From Oscillospiraceae bacterium (GTDB lineage Bacteria > Bacillota > Clostridia > Oscillospirales > Oscillospiraceae), in the NCBI GenBank assembly GCA_017621795.1, contig JAGASJ010000009.1, forward strand, positions 1-57,610: a stretch of 57,610 nt of DNA. Direction: 5' to 3'. The notes beneath the pieces are model-generated. The model was given only the letters and a program-made list of their open reading frames with translations, ran no database searches and was not told the origin of the DNA. Numbering within the stretch: the stretch's first letter is position 1; each line of letters opens with the position of its first letter. Shown here one piece after another: positions 44,559 through 52,953 of the stretch. The translations under genes were made by a program, and so were the position numbers.

Positions 44559-45005
44559 ATGAAAAAAGCTGTTGCAGCGGTGCTGCTTGTTTTAATGGTC
44601 TGTGGGCTTTGCGCCTGTAAGAAGGCAGATAAAAAGCCGCCGCTGGACTTGAATGGACAGAATCAAAGTCAGACGGATGATGAAAAGGTCAAGGGCGTGA
44701 CGGTGGAGGTTCAAGACTGCAGCGATTATACTGCCCAGCAGAAGCAAGAGGTATATAATTGGTGGCAGTGCCCCATAGACCAGGATCTGTATATGCTGCT
44801 TTATGAGGATACCGATATTGCGGCCCTCTACGAGCTTCCGGAGGTGCTGGACGGATACTGGATCGTTGACGATTACCACAACGACAGTGACGGAATCCGG
44901 AATGTCGCGGCCATAACAGAGCGGGATACCTATAACTTTGTCCTTTTTATCTACGATAATCCGCAGCAAAAGCTTTACAGGCTCCAATACAACAACGAAG
45001 ACTAA
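44559..45005 (+). CDS. Small lipoprotein of unknown function
   Basis: The start is the ATG at 44559 after GGAAAGGACAG. The 148-residue protein has a signal peptide with lipobox GLCAC (Cys21). The mature part is acidic (KPPLDLNGQNQSQTDDEK linker) with a small alpha/beta domain (about 45-148) of alternating strands such as IDQDLYMLLYEDTDI and YNFVLFIYD. No known family or catalytic motif was recognised. It has its own strong promoter and no partner genes. Confidence 0.75.
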   Translation: MKKAVAAVLLVLMVCGLCACKKADKKPPLDLNGQNQSQTDDEKVKGVTVEVQDCSDYTAQQKQEVYNWWQCPIDQDLYMLLYEDTDIAALYELPEVLDGYWIVDDYHNDSDGIRNVAAITERDTYNFVLFIYDNPQQKLYRLQYNNED

Positions 45006-45023
45006 ACACAGATGACAGATAAT

Positions 45024-45055
45024 AGTGGAAAGTTGAAAGTGGAAAATTGAAAATT
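45024..45055 (+). repeat. Left arm of inverted repeat around the four-helix-bundle gene
   Basis: A purine-rich stretch of GTTGAAAGTGGAAA-type words ends at the start codon. The opposite-strand copy is at 45398-45433, directly at the stop codon. Confidence 0.7.
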
Positions 45056-45403
45056 ATGGATAGCATCTTAGAACAAAAAAGCTTTCAATTTGCAATACGA
45101 ATCGTAAATCTGTGCAAACACCTTCGCAGCACGAAAAAGGAATATACGCTTTCCAAGCAGCTTCTGCGTTCCGGAACAAGCATAGGCGCAAATGTTGCCG
45201 AAGCGCAACAGGCACAGAGCAAAGCAGATTTTATATCTAAACTGAGTATCGCATTGAAGGAAACTACAGAATCGAAGTATTGGATCAAATTGATATGGGC
45301 AACGGGTTACCTGTCAGAGAAGGAGTATAGTTCCATTGTTTCTGACTGTATTGAACTGGAGAAAATATTAGTTACAAGCGTAAAAACTTCAAAGGATAAT
45401 TAA
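45056..45403 (+). CDS. Four-helix-bundle protein (S23 / 23S rRNA IVS family)
   Basis: The 115-residue protein starts at ATG 45056 (the TTG at 45047 is in the repeat arm). The family marks are LSKQLLRSGTSIGANVAEA (about 35-53), then the helix with ALKETTESKYWIKLI (about 74-88) and a final helix (ELEKILVTSVK). S23-type proteins are small antiparallel four-helix bundles, first seen inside intervening sequences of 23S rRNA genes and often standing alone in genomes. Their role is largely unknown; relatives serve diversity-generating retroelements. No reverse transcriptase is visible nearby. The gene has no normal ribosome binding site and is bounded tightly by inverted purine-rich repeats, which suggests it moves as a unit. 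Confidence 0.88.
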   Translation: MDSILEQKSFQFAIRIVNLCKHLRSTKKEYTLSKQLLRSGTSIGANVAEAQQAQSKADFISKLSIALKETTESKYWIKLIWATGYLSEKEYSSIVSDCIELEKILVTSVKTSKDN

Positions 45404-45433
45404 CTTTCCACTTTCAACTTTCAACTTTCAACT
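45398..45433 (+). repeat. Right arm of inverted repeat around the four-helix-bundle gene
   Basis: Reverse-complemented, it reads AGTTGAAAG three times and then GTGGAAAGTTAATT, matching the left arm over at least 14 contiguous bases. It ends 7 nt before the tRNA gene. Confidence 0.7.
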
Positions 45434-45439
45434 AAATAT

Positions 45440-45522
45440 GCGGGCGTGGTGGAATTGGCAGACACGTTGGATTTAGGTTCCAATGGATTTCCGTGCAGGT
45501 TCAAGTCCTGTCGCCCGTACCA
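45440..45522 (+). tRNA. tRNA-Leu(UAG), CCA encoded
   Basis: The acceptor GCGGGCG pairs with CGCCCGT, with one G-U. The D arm is GTGGAATTGGCAGACAC, the anticodon stem TTGGA/TCCAA holds loop TTTAGGT, so the anticodon is TAG, and the T arm contains GGTTCAAGTCC. The 83-nt length with a long variable arm is class II, as for leucine. The 3' CCA is in the gene. It reads CUA and related leucine codons. Its 3' side begins the accessory region. Confidence 0.95.
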
Positions 45523-45561
45523 GAAAAAGACTCTGATTGTATCACAATCAGAGTCTTTTTC
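45523..45561 (+). terminator. Terminator of tRNA-Leu
   Basis: An 18-bp perfect stem (45523-45540 with 45544-45561) closes a 3-nt loop and includes an AAAAA tract on one side and a TTTTT tract on the other. It starts directly after the CCA end. Confidence 0.9.
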
Positions 45562-45565
45562 AACT

Positions 45566-45726
45566 AAATCCACCCTTGCGGGTGGAATAAATCGTCTTCG
45601 ACGATGAAATCCCCTGCGGGGATGAAATCTGGCTCGTCGCCGGATGGGTGGATTTAATTTCATCCGCGTTAGCGGATTTCATCTGCATAGCAGATTTCAT
45701 CCTTGCGACAGCAAGGATTTCATTTC
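45566..45726 (+). repeat. Hairpin array A
   Basis: At least seven short hairpins (5-8 bp stems, 3-5 nt loops) stand in series. Left-half units (45591-45640) are written AT-stem-AT and parted by GAA. Right-half units (45660-45720) are parted by TTC, its complement. The 5' arm AAATCCACCC (45566-45575) can pair locally with the next arm or with GGGTGGATTT (45646-45655), enclosing the left half. The centre CGGATGGGTGG (45641-45651) recurs exactly in array C. It is non-coding and lies between two terminators. Confidence 0.8.
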
Positions 45727-45727
45727 A

Positions 45728-45766
45728 AAAAGGCTCTGTGGTCACTGATAATCCACAGAGCCTTTT
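45728..45766 (+). terminator. Terminator-like hairpin after array A
   Basis: A 14-bp stem (45728-45741 with 45753-45766) has an 11-nt loop. It is flanked by AAAAA and TTTTCTTTA, so it could end transcription in either direction. Confidence 0.8.
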
Positions 45767-45787
45767 CTTTATAAAATTCCAATACAA

Positions 45788-45900
45788 TTTAACGAAAGGT
45801 CACAACTGTGTGCATGTTTACTGGTAGGGATGTGCAGTTTTTGTGAGGGGGTGTGCATTCTTCACTATAGGGTGTGCATTTCACCCAAAAGGGGTGTGCA
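45788..45900 (+). repeat. Short direct repeats with 21-22 nt spacing
   Basis: TTTAACGAAAGG starts at 45788. TGTGCA then starts at 45809, 45831, 45852, 45873 and 45895, usually inside GGTGTGCATT. Intervals are 21, 22, 21, 21 and 22 nt, two helical turns. The sequence between is not conserved. The same TTTAACGAAAGG occurs in the cluster at 49488 on the far side of the R-M gene. Confidence 0.75.
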
Positions 45901-45910
45901 AATCAAGTTA

Positions 45911-45940
45911 ACACACAGAACCGTCCCCCTGTGCTACAAA
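45911..45940 (+). repeat. Left inverted repeat of the R-M cassette
   Basis: ACACACAGAACCGTCCCC followed by CTGTGCTACAAA. The reverse complement occurs at 49431-49474. It lies 19 nt beyond the R-M stop codon. Confidence 0.85.
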
Positions 45941-45958
45941 GCACAAGTCCTCTGCTCT

Positions 45959-48900
45959 TTATAATACAATTTTCATTGCATTTCGGATTATTTCTGCTAC
46001 ATCGGCAGGGATACGATAAATAGAGAACACCAAAGAATCCAAATCAGTTTGTACTTTTGTTATTTGATTAGAAATTGCAGCTATGGCAGCTTTCTGATCC
46101 TCGAACAACGGTAGCAATTCCATCTGTTGTGATGCGCCCAGTTTAACTTTTTGCTTTTTCAGTTCGCCTATAAACTCCTTAAAAGAGAGCACAAAAAAAT
46201 CTTCCAGTTTCTCATTTTCTCGCTCCAGTTCATACATTGACTTAATGTATTTAAGGAATTTCATTTTTTGCTCATGGCGGGTTTGACATAGAGCTAATAA
46301 GGTATCAACCAAATTTTCAACATCACGCACCCGTTCCTGATCCGCAACAACAAGGGGGAGTTCTTCTACGTATGCCTTTTTGACCTGTGCCATAGGTTTC
46401 CCAACTTCTGTTGGATGCTGTGCTTGATAGAACCAAGAAATTAGCAAAGAATTAAGCAATCCAAGCAGATATTTATTAGATACTTGAGAATCTTCCCGTG
46501 GATAAATGATATGTAATGTATCGTTGCTTACATTTCCTGTATCCAAAGTTGCAATTATACTATCGCCCGTTTGCCGAACGAATATCTTTTCTCGGAAAAA
46601 TATATCCGCTGAGCGTGGAGCAGCCAAGTTTTTACCGTACTTAATATACTCGCCATCCCACATTGTTGTATAACGGTTTATGCGCTTTCCTCTCATATAA
46701 GGCAGCCATGTTTCATCTATTTTTGTATATCCGTTATATATCTTATTCTTTGTGATTTCCTTTGTTTGTGGGGGCGTTCCTTTGCCTACCTCATACGGTT
46801 TGGCACCATTAAAAACATAGTATTGACTTGTTATGGGTTGTGAAATCGCAATAATTCCATCAACTATGCTTTCAATGCTTACATCTGTCTTGTAGTTGAA
46901 TGTTAAATCTTCATTCTTCCGCAAAGCGCTCTGCTTTTTTATTCTCCGCACACCATCAGCTATAAAAGTAGATGTGAGCTTGGTGTTTCGTGGAACAAGA
47001 ATAATCTCCAACTCAGCATTCTCGTTTTGTTTCTTTTGGTAAATTGAAATTACAGGCTCAACAACTGCATCGGGAAATACATTATACACCTCAACAATTT
47101 TCAAAAGAGAATTAGCAAACAGGAATTGTCTTAATTTCGTGCCGCTTCTTTTTAAGTCAAAATAAGTATTAGGTGTAATATAGCCCAAATAACCATTTGA
47201 TTTCAAAATATCAAAACCTAATTCAAAGAAAATGCGGTAAGTATCAAAATTTCCTTCTGCTGTAGTATATTTACTGTTGATATATTCTTTTTGCTTGTTT
47301 TCTACAGTTGCACCATAGGGCGGGTTGCCAACAATTACATCGAAGCCACCGCTGGCAAAAACGGTTGGGAACTGCTCATGCCAGTTAAATGCCAATGCTC
47401 CAGCCACAGCAGGATCATCAACAATCGAATTACCGCATTTAATATTATCATCCAAGGAAGCAAGTGTTTGATTTTGTTTTGCTGTTTTCAGCCACAAAGA
47501 CAGCTTTGTGATCTCAACACTTTCGGGGTTAATATCGACACCAAAAAGATTGTTCTGCAAAATCTGCTTATCAATATCAAACAGGCTATAACTTGCCTTG
47601 TCTGCATCAAACTGATGCTTCATATCCAAAACAAAGTTCATTTCCTCATGGAGAAAATCGAAACATTGATTTAGGAATGCACCACTACCACAAGCAGGAT
47701 CGCAGATTTTTACATCACGCAAAATATCTTCGTAAGCTGTCCAATATGCATTGTGCAGCAGAATAACTGCATCACGGTGCAATTCCTCTGCTTCGGTCAT
47801 ATCGGGGGTCAGATCGGGAATCTCAACCCAGGACCTTAATTCGATTGTAACCTTACGCTTGGTGCTGGCTTTATATACTTCTGCTTTAAACGGTCCTTGC
47901 GCAAACATTGTTCTTTTAAGAGCTTCCTTTTTTTCATTAAGGTATGCTCCAACTGTTTGCTCAACTATGTATCGTGTTACATAATAGGGCGTATAGAAGA
48001 TGCCATCGTCCTTTTGCTTACCCTTGCTGTCCGATGCAATATCTTCCCCAGCGATTTCTCGCTTGATCTGCTCAACATCGGAAATGCTTTGCTCAAAAAT
48101 CTGTCCTAAAATATTGACATTCAGATCCGAGCCAAAATCATAAGTGGCAAGCTCCGAAAAAGCAATTAGCACATCATCCTGGATAATTAAGCGATCTAAT
48201 TCAGGATCTGCTTTAAACAGTCCACCATTATAGCGATTGATCTGCATGGGAGGGCTACCAATATCTATTGCTCTAAACAGACCCCGCAATTCATCCCACA
48301 GCTTTGTAGGTGAAAAGCTGAAACTATTTTGAGAAGAATCAATCAACCTTTGGAAGATCTTTGGTGGAAGCAAGCCGCAATCTTCACAGAAACAGATAAA
48401 AGTAAATCTGTCCATGATTTTTTGAGACTTGGTAAACAACAGGAGTTCGTCTTTATCGGGGTTGTTATCTTTAAGGCTGACATACAGATTATTTCTGATC
48501 CGCTTATATGTCTTATAAAAGTCGTTGGAAATAGCAATGCCCATTTCCTCATTCTCTTGATACAGATCATCAATTTTGGATTTTCCTATTTGGCTGATTA
48601 AATGATCCTTACATAAGAAGAAATAGAACCGCAAAAACTCAGCTTCACTATCCATGTTGCGAATATCGAAAACCTCATATTCCAACATGCTATTGCTCTT
48701 ATACAATCTTGTTTCAATAAAGTTAGAAACAATAACCCAGCCACATTTACTACCATTCTTATTTGCATAGAAAAATGCTTGCTCCACGGGGGTCAAATGG
48801 CTACTTCTATTTTGCTTTTTATCTAAACTTGTAGTTGCATCTTTCAGTTCAACAACAGCGCGAACATCCCGAACCTTATGTACTGCAGAGAAAAAGCCCA

Positions 48901-49198
48901 GGCCGCCATCTGCTTCGCTTGCATCCAAGGCGCTATTAAATTCCTGCTTTTGATGATAGTAGTCTGTATCTGTGCTTGTTACAGAGGAATAACCCAAAAT
49001 CTGATCAAATATCTGCATCATAAATGCACCTTGGATTTCGGTTTCCTTTGTTTGGTTCAGATCGCCTTGCAGACAGGACTTACGCCATCTGCAAATGATT
49101 TGCCACTTCTTATCAAAATTGGGAATATCATCCCGCGTAAATTTTGATAAATAATTTGCTATTAGCTTATCCTTGAAAATCTTAGCTATGCTTCCCAT
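45959..49198 (-). CDS. Type IIG (Eco57I-like) restriction-modification enzyme
   Basis: The start is the ATG at 49198 after AAGAGGTG; the GTG at 49207 overlaps that site. The 1079-residue protein joins all functions in one chain. The N-terminal nuclease has D-x-x-AVVELK at about 110-118, a PD-(D/E)XK pattern. The helical linker is followed by DDGIFYTPYYVTRYIVE (about 400), the methyltransferase motif I DPACGSGAFL (about 503) and the catalytic motif IV GNPPYG (about 624), as in N6-adenine methyltransferases. The C-terminal third (about 790-1079) looks like a TaqI-type target recognition domain (YMRGKRINRYT ... LLNSLLISWFYQ). It protects against foreign DNA and marks its own. The gene stands alone between inverted repeats. 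Confidence 0.88.
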   Translation of the reverse strand: MGSIAKIFKDKLIANYLSKFTRDDIPNFDKKWQIICRWRKSCLQGDLNQTKETEIQGAFMMQIFDQILGYSSVTSTDTDYYHQKQEFNSALDASEADGGLGFFSAVHKVRDVRAVVELKDATTSLDKKQNRSSHLTPVEQAFFYANKNGSKCGWVIVSNFIETRLYKSNSMLEYEVFDIRNMDSEAEFLRFYFFLCKDHLISQIGKSKIDDLYQENEEMGIAISNDFYKTYKRIRNNLYVSLKDNNPDKDELLLFTKSQKIMDRFTFICFCEDCGLLPPKIFQRLIDSSQNSFSFSPTKLWDELRGLFRAIDIGSPPMQINRYNGGLFKADPELDRLIIQDDVLIAFSELATYDFGSDLNVNILGQIFEQSISDVEQIKREIAGEDIASDSKGKQKDDGIFYTPYYVTRYIVEQTVGAYLNEKKEALKRTMFAQGPFKAEVYKASTKRKVTIELRSWVEIPDLTPDMTEAEELHRDAVILLHNAYWTAYEDILRDVKICDPACGSGAFLNQCFDFLHEEMNFVLDMKHQFDADKASYSLFDIDKQILQNNLFGVDINPESVEITKLSLWLKTAKQNQTLASLDDNIKCGNSIVDDPAVAGALAFNWHEQFPTVFASGGFDVIVGNPPYGATVENKQKEYINSKYTTAEGNFDTYRIFFELGFDILKSNGYLGYITPNTYFDLKRSGTKLRQFLFANSLLKIVEVYNVFPDAVVEPVISIYQKKQNENAELEIILVPRNTKLTSTFIADGVRRIKKQSALRKNEDLTFNYKTDVSIESIVDGIIAISQPITSQYYVFNGAKPYEVGKGTPPQTKEITKNKIYNGYTKIDETWLPYMRGKRINRYTTMWDGEYIKYGKNLAAPRSADIFFREKIFVRQTGDSIIATLDTGNVSNDTLHIIYPREDSQVSNKYLLGLLNSLLISWFYQAQHPTEVGKPMAQVKKAYVEELPLVVADQERVRDVENLVDTLLALCQTRHEQKMKFLKYIKSMYELERENEKLEDFFVLSFKEFIGELKKQKVKLGASQQMELLPLFEDQKAAIAAISNQITKVQTDLDSLVFSIYRIPADVAEIIRNAMKIVL

Positions 49199-49238
49199 AA
49201 TACGCACCTCTTGGCAACTGGTTTTGCATGTTTGAATA

Positions 49239-49267
49239 ATTATAGCACATTTCTATTTGCTAAACAA
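49239..49267 (-). promoter_or_regulatory. Promoter of the R-M gene
   Basis: On the minus strand TTGTTT (49267-49262) and TATAAT (49244-49239) are 17 bp apart. The start codon is 41 nt beyond. A further TATAAT on the plus strand (49306-49311) has only a poor -35. Confidence 0.65.
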
Positions 49268-49430
49268 GATTTTTGAAAACACTTTTCAAAAGACGAATCT
49301 ACCTGTATAATATAGGAAAGATGCTTTGTTCCTACAAAGGGGGGGTAAGATTAAGAAACAGGCTGGAATGGCAAACACACCGATTCCGCTTTTAACGAAG
49401 GATCTACTAACCGTTTGCTTGCAGATTTCC

Positions 49431-49474
49431 TTTGTAGCACAGGGGACGTAGCACAGGGGACGGTTCTGTGTGTT
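49431..49474 (+). repeat. Right inverted repeat of the R-M cassette
   Basis: It is the reverse complement of the left arm at 45911-45940, enlarged by a tandem copy of GTAGCACAGGGGAC. With the left arm it frames 3.56 kb holding only the R-M gene and its promoter. Confidence 0.85.
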
Positions 49475-49487
49475 CCTTCGTAAACCT

Positions 49488-49555
49488 TTTAACGAAAGGG
49501 TATACCATTTAACGATCCTCCGAACCTTTTAACGAAACATCCCGAGGGGTGTTCA
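49488..49555 (+). repeat. Short direct repeats with 20 nt spacing
   Basis: TTTAACGA starts at 49488, 49508 and 49528, exactly 20 nt apart. GGTGTTCATT follows at 49548, again 20 nt on, resembling the GGTGTGCATT word left of the cassette. A further TTTAACGA lies at 49391 inside the cassette. Confidence 0.7.
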
Positions 49556-49585
49556 TTTGGTATCAAAATAGGTCACTTATTTCAT

Positions 49586-49633
49586 AATACCTACCCTTAT
49601 TTGATACAATTGTATCAAATAAGGGTAGGTATT
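49586..49633. repeat. Perfect 48-bp palindrome
   Basis: The 24 bases 49586-49609 (AATACCTACCC ... GATACAA) are followed directly by their exact reverse complement (49610-49633). There is no loop except that forced by the central AATT. TATCAAA also occurs just before it (49561). It could be a terminator, a transposon end or a cruciform site. Confidence 0.85.
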
Positions 49634-49639
49634 TATATT

Positions 49640-50283
49640 CCGCTTGTCTTTTGAACAATTAGGGATTATAATGATTGTGAACATTGTGGCATAAAAGAAG
49701 CAGCGAAATATATGAGGTGCCGCAATTTTTCAATTGAATATGGTATTTTAAAAGAGAAGAATGTCCCTATTTCCTCAACCGCAACACCACCGGTACGCAG
49801 CTTTCTTCCTTGGACTGGTACGATAAGATATCCGGCAGTTTTTGGGGAAAGTACCGATCATTTTGTAGAAAGTTATGTCTACGAACTTCATCTGTGAGTG
49901 GAGGTCAAAGACGCTTATGATTTCCGTACAAACAGCGCATTTACCGATGCTGGTATTGCATACATAGGCAAAAACATGATCCCGTACTCGTCGAATGGTG
50001 AATATGCTGGGGGTTTTTACTGCATTCTCCCAGTTATGTGATCACAACAATCTTCGTTACCAATTTTAAGATAGAAACCAAAAACCGTGGAACGCAGAGC
50101 ACAGGCAGATGCTTATGTGTCTCATAGCAGCTTGCAACAGACCAATTTTTGGAACCTGTTCCTGTACATCCAAGTAAACAAGACGGAGAATCCCAAATCC
50201 TCATCAGGATTCCCTACGCACAGCATCCTCCGTCACCACCTGCGGCGGTGATGGAGGAAAATTCTAAGAAAGGGCTGTAAACT
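49640..50283. other. Degenerate intergenic region before the surface protein gene
   Basis: No convincing gene is seen. Two short open stretches (49712-49897 and about 49898-50040, the latter reading VEVKDAYDFRTNSAFTDAG) lack start signals and match nothing I know; they may be remnants of one decayed gene. TATAAT-like and hairpin sequences (CCTCC/GGAGG, about 50227-50256) precede the next gene, which has AGAAAGGG before its ATG. Confidence 0.4.
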
Positions 50284-52455
50284 ATGAAAAAAATCATTTC
50301 TCTTTTGTTGTGTATCCTTATGCTCAGCGGTATCCTGGCCATCCCGGTTTCCGCCCTCAGTTACTATGTATCCCATTATGAAGAGGCTATTTATGCGGGC
50401 GGTGTGGTAGATCTGTATGCCTACCCCAGTGTGGGGGATACGGAAGACTACTCCTATCAGTGGCAGTACGATGCCGGAATCGGTGATGGACATTGGTATG
50501 ACGTCGAGGAAAATGGCAGCTACGCCGGCACCAAAACCAACCATTTGCGTCTGTATACCTCCACCGGCAATTATGATGGTTGGGAGGAGATCCCCTTCCA
50601 GTGTGTGGTCACCGCCTCTGATGGTACAGTGCGCCATACCGACAACATCTATATGAACATCTATCCCACAGATAAGCTGATCCCCAATATGAAAAACTGG
50701 GGCTACGGACTGTATACCCCCAGCATCACGAATGCTACCGATCTGTACACAAAGGATGATGTGAACTATACCGCCTCTACCTGCGCCGGCACAAACTTAA
50801 CAATCTTCTGCGGCAGCAAACCCGTAGACGATAAACCGATTCTGAGCAAGTCTGAGGTGGCACTGACGACGGAGATTCATATCACAGAAAACGGAAAAAC
50901 CACCGTCAGCGGCAATTATACATCCTATATTCCCTATACTGTGGGAAAAACTCAGGTGCAGATCAAGGAAAAACTGACCATTGGTGGGCATGACCTTGGA
51001 TATTTCGACACAAAGACCATTGACATCACGGTAGTCAAACCCCAGGTGATCGGTACCGGTACAGCCAAATCTGATTGCTCGCTGCTGCGTTACACCTACA
51101 ATGAATCGCAAAAACTTACCTCTATTCCTAAGGGCACATCTTTGGAAATTGTGGGAGAAGAAGGCGGCTATTACCAGGTGTATTATAACGGCTATGTGGG
51201 TTATGTGGGAAAAACGCTGTTGAACTTCGGTGCTATAGCTACCGGTAAACTGATCACCAATGTGGATGTGACCATACCCAAACCCGTAGCAGGTCAAACG
51301 CCTGCCGGCACCTGCACCATCCATACGACTGGCTGTGAACTCTACAAGACAGACCCCGTCACCTGGACAGATGCATCCGGAAAGTTTATGAAGTCTACAG
51401 ACAAATTCCAGGAAGGTCAAAAATATACTGTATCTATTTGGGTGGCAGCCAAATCCGGTTATGAATTTCAGACGGATGCGTACGGTAAACCAAAACTCAC
51501 CGGCGCGATCAATGGTGATCTGCCACCGTTTATCAACAAGGCTTATGAACAAGACCCCAAAGAGGTAATTGCACTTACCTACACCTTTGCCGGTGCGCAA
51601 AAAGCACCGGAAACCACAGAAACACCCCCGACAGAGCCTGCCCACACCCACACCCCCTCCGGCTGGCGCACCACAGGCGCTTATCACTATAAGGCCTGTA
51701 CCACCTGCGGTGACTTCCTGGAGCAGGAAGACCACAAGGGTGGCATTGCTACCTGCAGTGCAAAGGGAAAATGCACTGTTTGCGGCTACGCGTACATAGA
51801 AGAAAACGAGAACCATAATCCTGACACCTCCAAGTGGACGGCTTGCGGCAATCTGTACCACGCCCATTTGTGTAAGGCTTGCGGCGCACACTGCGATCCC
51901 CAGGATCACGTAGCCGGACCTGCGGGTACACCTGACGCTGCAGTGGTATGTAAGGACTGCGGCTATATCATCACACCTGCAAAGAATCATACGCACAATT
52001 TAACAAAGGTTGCCAAGAAGGACGCAACATGTATAGATCCGGGAAATACGGAGTATTACATCTGTGATGGCTGCTCTGATTTCTTCGCAGACAGCGATGG
52101 CAAGACCAAAATCACCGATACAGTTATTGCTCCGCTGGGACACAAGGTGTCCGAGAATTGGAATTTTGATGAAACGAACCACTGGCGTACCTGCACTGTG
52201 TGTAATACGGTTCTTACAGAAACACAGATGGGTCATGATATCACCGGTGAAAAATGTACTACCTGTGGCTATGACAACACGACTCCCGTAACGGATCCCG
52301 GCAAAGAACCCGGAACCCAGCCTCAGACGCAGATACCCGCTGCTCCCAAAGAAGAAGCGTTCCCTTGGTGGCGTTACGCGGTCATCATTCTGGGCGGTAT
52401 AACTGCCGGAATTGGCATTGCATTCATACTGATCAAACGAAAGAAAAACTCATAA
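50284..52455 (+). CDS. Membrane-anchored surface protein with SH3-like domain and C-x-x-C repeats
   Basis: The 723-residue protein has a signal peptide (about 1-25, ending VSA). An Ig-like domain (about 28-125) follows, then a beta-rich region (to 250), and a bacterial SH3-like domain (about 258-320; KGTSLEIVGEEGGYYQVYY). A further beta domain precedes a Pro/Thr linker (about 440). From about 450 to 680 lie six or more histidine/C-x-x-C segments (CTTCG, CTVCG, CKACG, CKDCG, CDGCS, CTVC, CTTCG), as in many Clostridia exoproteins. A C-terminal membrane helix (about 698-718) and KRKKNS tail anchor it. There is no LPXTG. Function is unknown; ligand binding at the wall is likely. Confidence 0.8.
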   Translation: MKKIISLLLCILMLSGILAIPVSALSYYVSHYEEAIYAGGVVDLYAYPSVGDTEDYSYQWQYDAGIGDGHWYDVEENGSYAGTKTNHLRLYTSTGNYDGWEEIPFQCVVTASDGTVRHTDNIYMNIYPTDKLIPNMKNWGYGLYTPSITNATDLYTKDDVNYTASTCAGTNLTIFCGSKPVDDKPILSKSEVALTTEIHITENGKTTVSGNYTSYIPYTVGKTQVQIKEKLTIGGHDLGYFDTKTIDITVVKPQVIGTGTAKSDCSLLRYTYNESQKLTSIPKGTSLEIVGEEGGYYQVYYNGYVGYVGKTLLNFGAIATGKLITNVDVTIPKPVAGQTPAGTCTIHTTGCELYKTDPVTWTDASGKFMKSTDKFQEGQKYTVSIWVAAKSGYEFQTDAYGKPKLTGAINGDLPPFINKAYEQDPKEVIALTYTFAGAQKAPETTETPPTEPAHTHTPSGWRTTGAYHYKACTTCGDFLEQEDHKGGIATCSAKGKCTVCGYAYIEENENHNPDTSKWTACGNLYHAHLCKACGAHCDPQDHVAGPAGTPDAAVVCKDCGYIITPAKNHTHNLTKVAKKDATCIDPGNTEYYICDGCSDFFADSDGKTKITDTVIAPLGHKVSENWNFDETNHWRTCTVCNTVLTETQMGHDITGEKCTTCGYDNTTPVTDPGKEPGTQPQTQIPAAPKEEAFPWWRYAVIILGGITAGIGIAFILIKRKKNS

Positions 52456-52574
52456 CAGAGAAAGTGGAACCATCCACAAAAGTGCTTATTTAGCGAATGC
52501 AACGCTTCGCCAATATGCGTTGCATTGTATCAAATTGTGTAGCTTTCGCATAAATCTTTATCCCAAGAAAAAGT

Positions 52575-52698
52575 ATATCACCAAAAACCCCTCCATTGGT
52601 TTGAGAGAAAATCAATGGAGGGGTATTTTTGAGTAAAGGACAAAAAGTGTTTGTCAGCACTTTTCGTAGCCTATAAGCAGATCGCCTTTTTCGGCGTA
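52575..52698 (-). pseudogene. Duplicated 3' end of a degV gene with its terminator
   Basis: This 124-bp stretch matches 53700-53826 at about 95 percent. On the minus strand it reads YAEKGDLLIGYEKC then TGA at 52656-52654, against YAEKGGLLVGYEKC at the end of the intact gene. The changes (G to D, V to I) and the hairpin beyond are kept, but nothing upstream of about 52700 resembles degV. It is a remnant of a related gene or a partial duplication. Its left edge starts in ATATCACC, the spacer word of hairpin array B. Confidence 0.8.
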
Positions 52699-52864
52699 TA
52701 GAATTGTAAAAATTCTCCGCTTGCCACAAGGTTTTTCGGAACATTCGCAAACGAAATTCGTTTCATTGTATCAAAAATAAACATACAAAAGTCGACGTTG
52801 AGTGACTCAAACCTACCTGTTTTTCACGTACTCAAATCACGATAAAACTTTTCTCAAAAGAATA

Positions 52865-52953
52865 GTTTCATCGTGCCAAAGATTAGTTTCATTGTGGGAG
52901 AAAAGTTTCATTGTAAGGTAGAATAGTTTCATTGTGTTGAAAAATGTTGCATT
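52865..52953 (+). repeat. Short direct repeats leading into the DUF2185 promoter
   Basis: GTTTCAT(T/C)GT starts at 52865, 52886, 52905 and 52926 (spacings 21, 19, 21), and a weaker GTTGCATT at 52946. A further GTTTCATTGT lies at 52760. The fourth copy touches the -35 of the promoter at 52937. Confidence 0.75.

Noticed and set aside
45056-45403. Four-helix-bundle gene as accessory (Avd) of a diversity-generating retroelement
   Set aside because: No reverse transcriptase, template repeat or variable-repeat target is visible nearby; the sequence fits the stand-alone S23 type.
45421-45663. Minus-strand open frame over the tRNA (GRQDLNLHGNPLEPKSN)
   Set aside because: This is the well-known false protein produced by translating the antisense of tRNA-Leu.
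45809-45900. CRISPR array
   Set aside because: The conserved word is only 6-10 nt and the spacing 21-22 nt, with no repeat of CRISPR length and no cas genes in the window.
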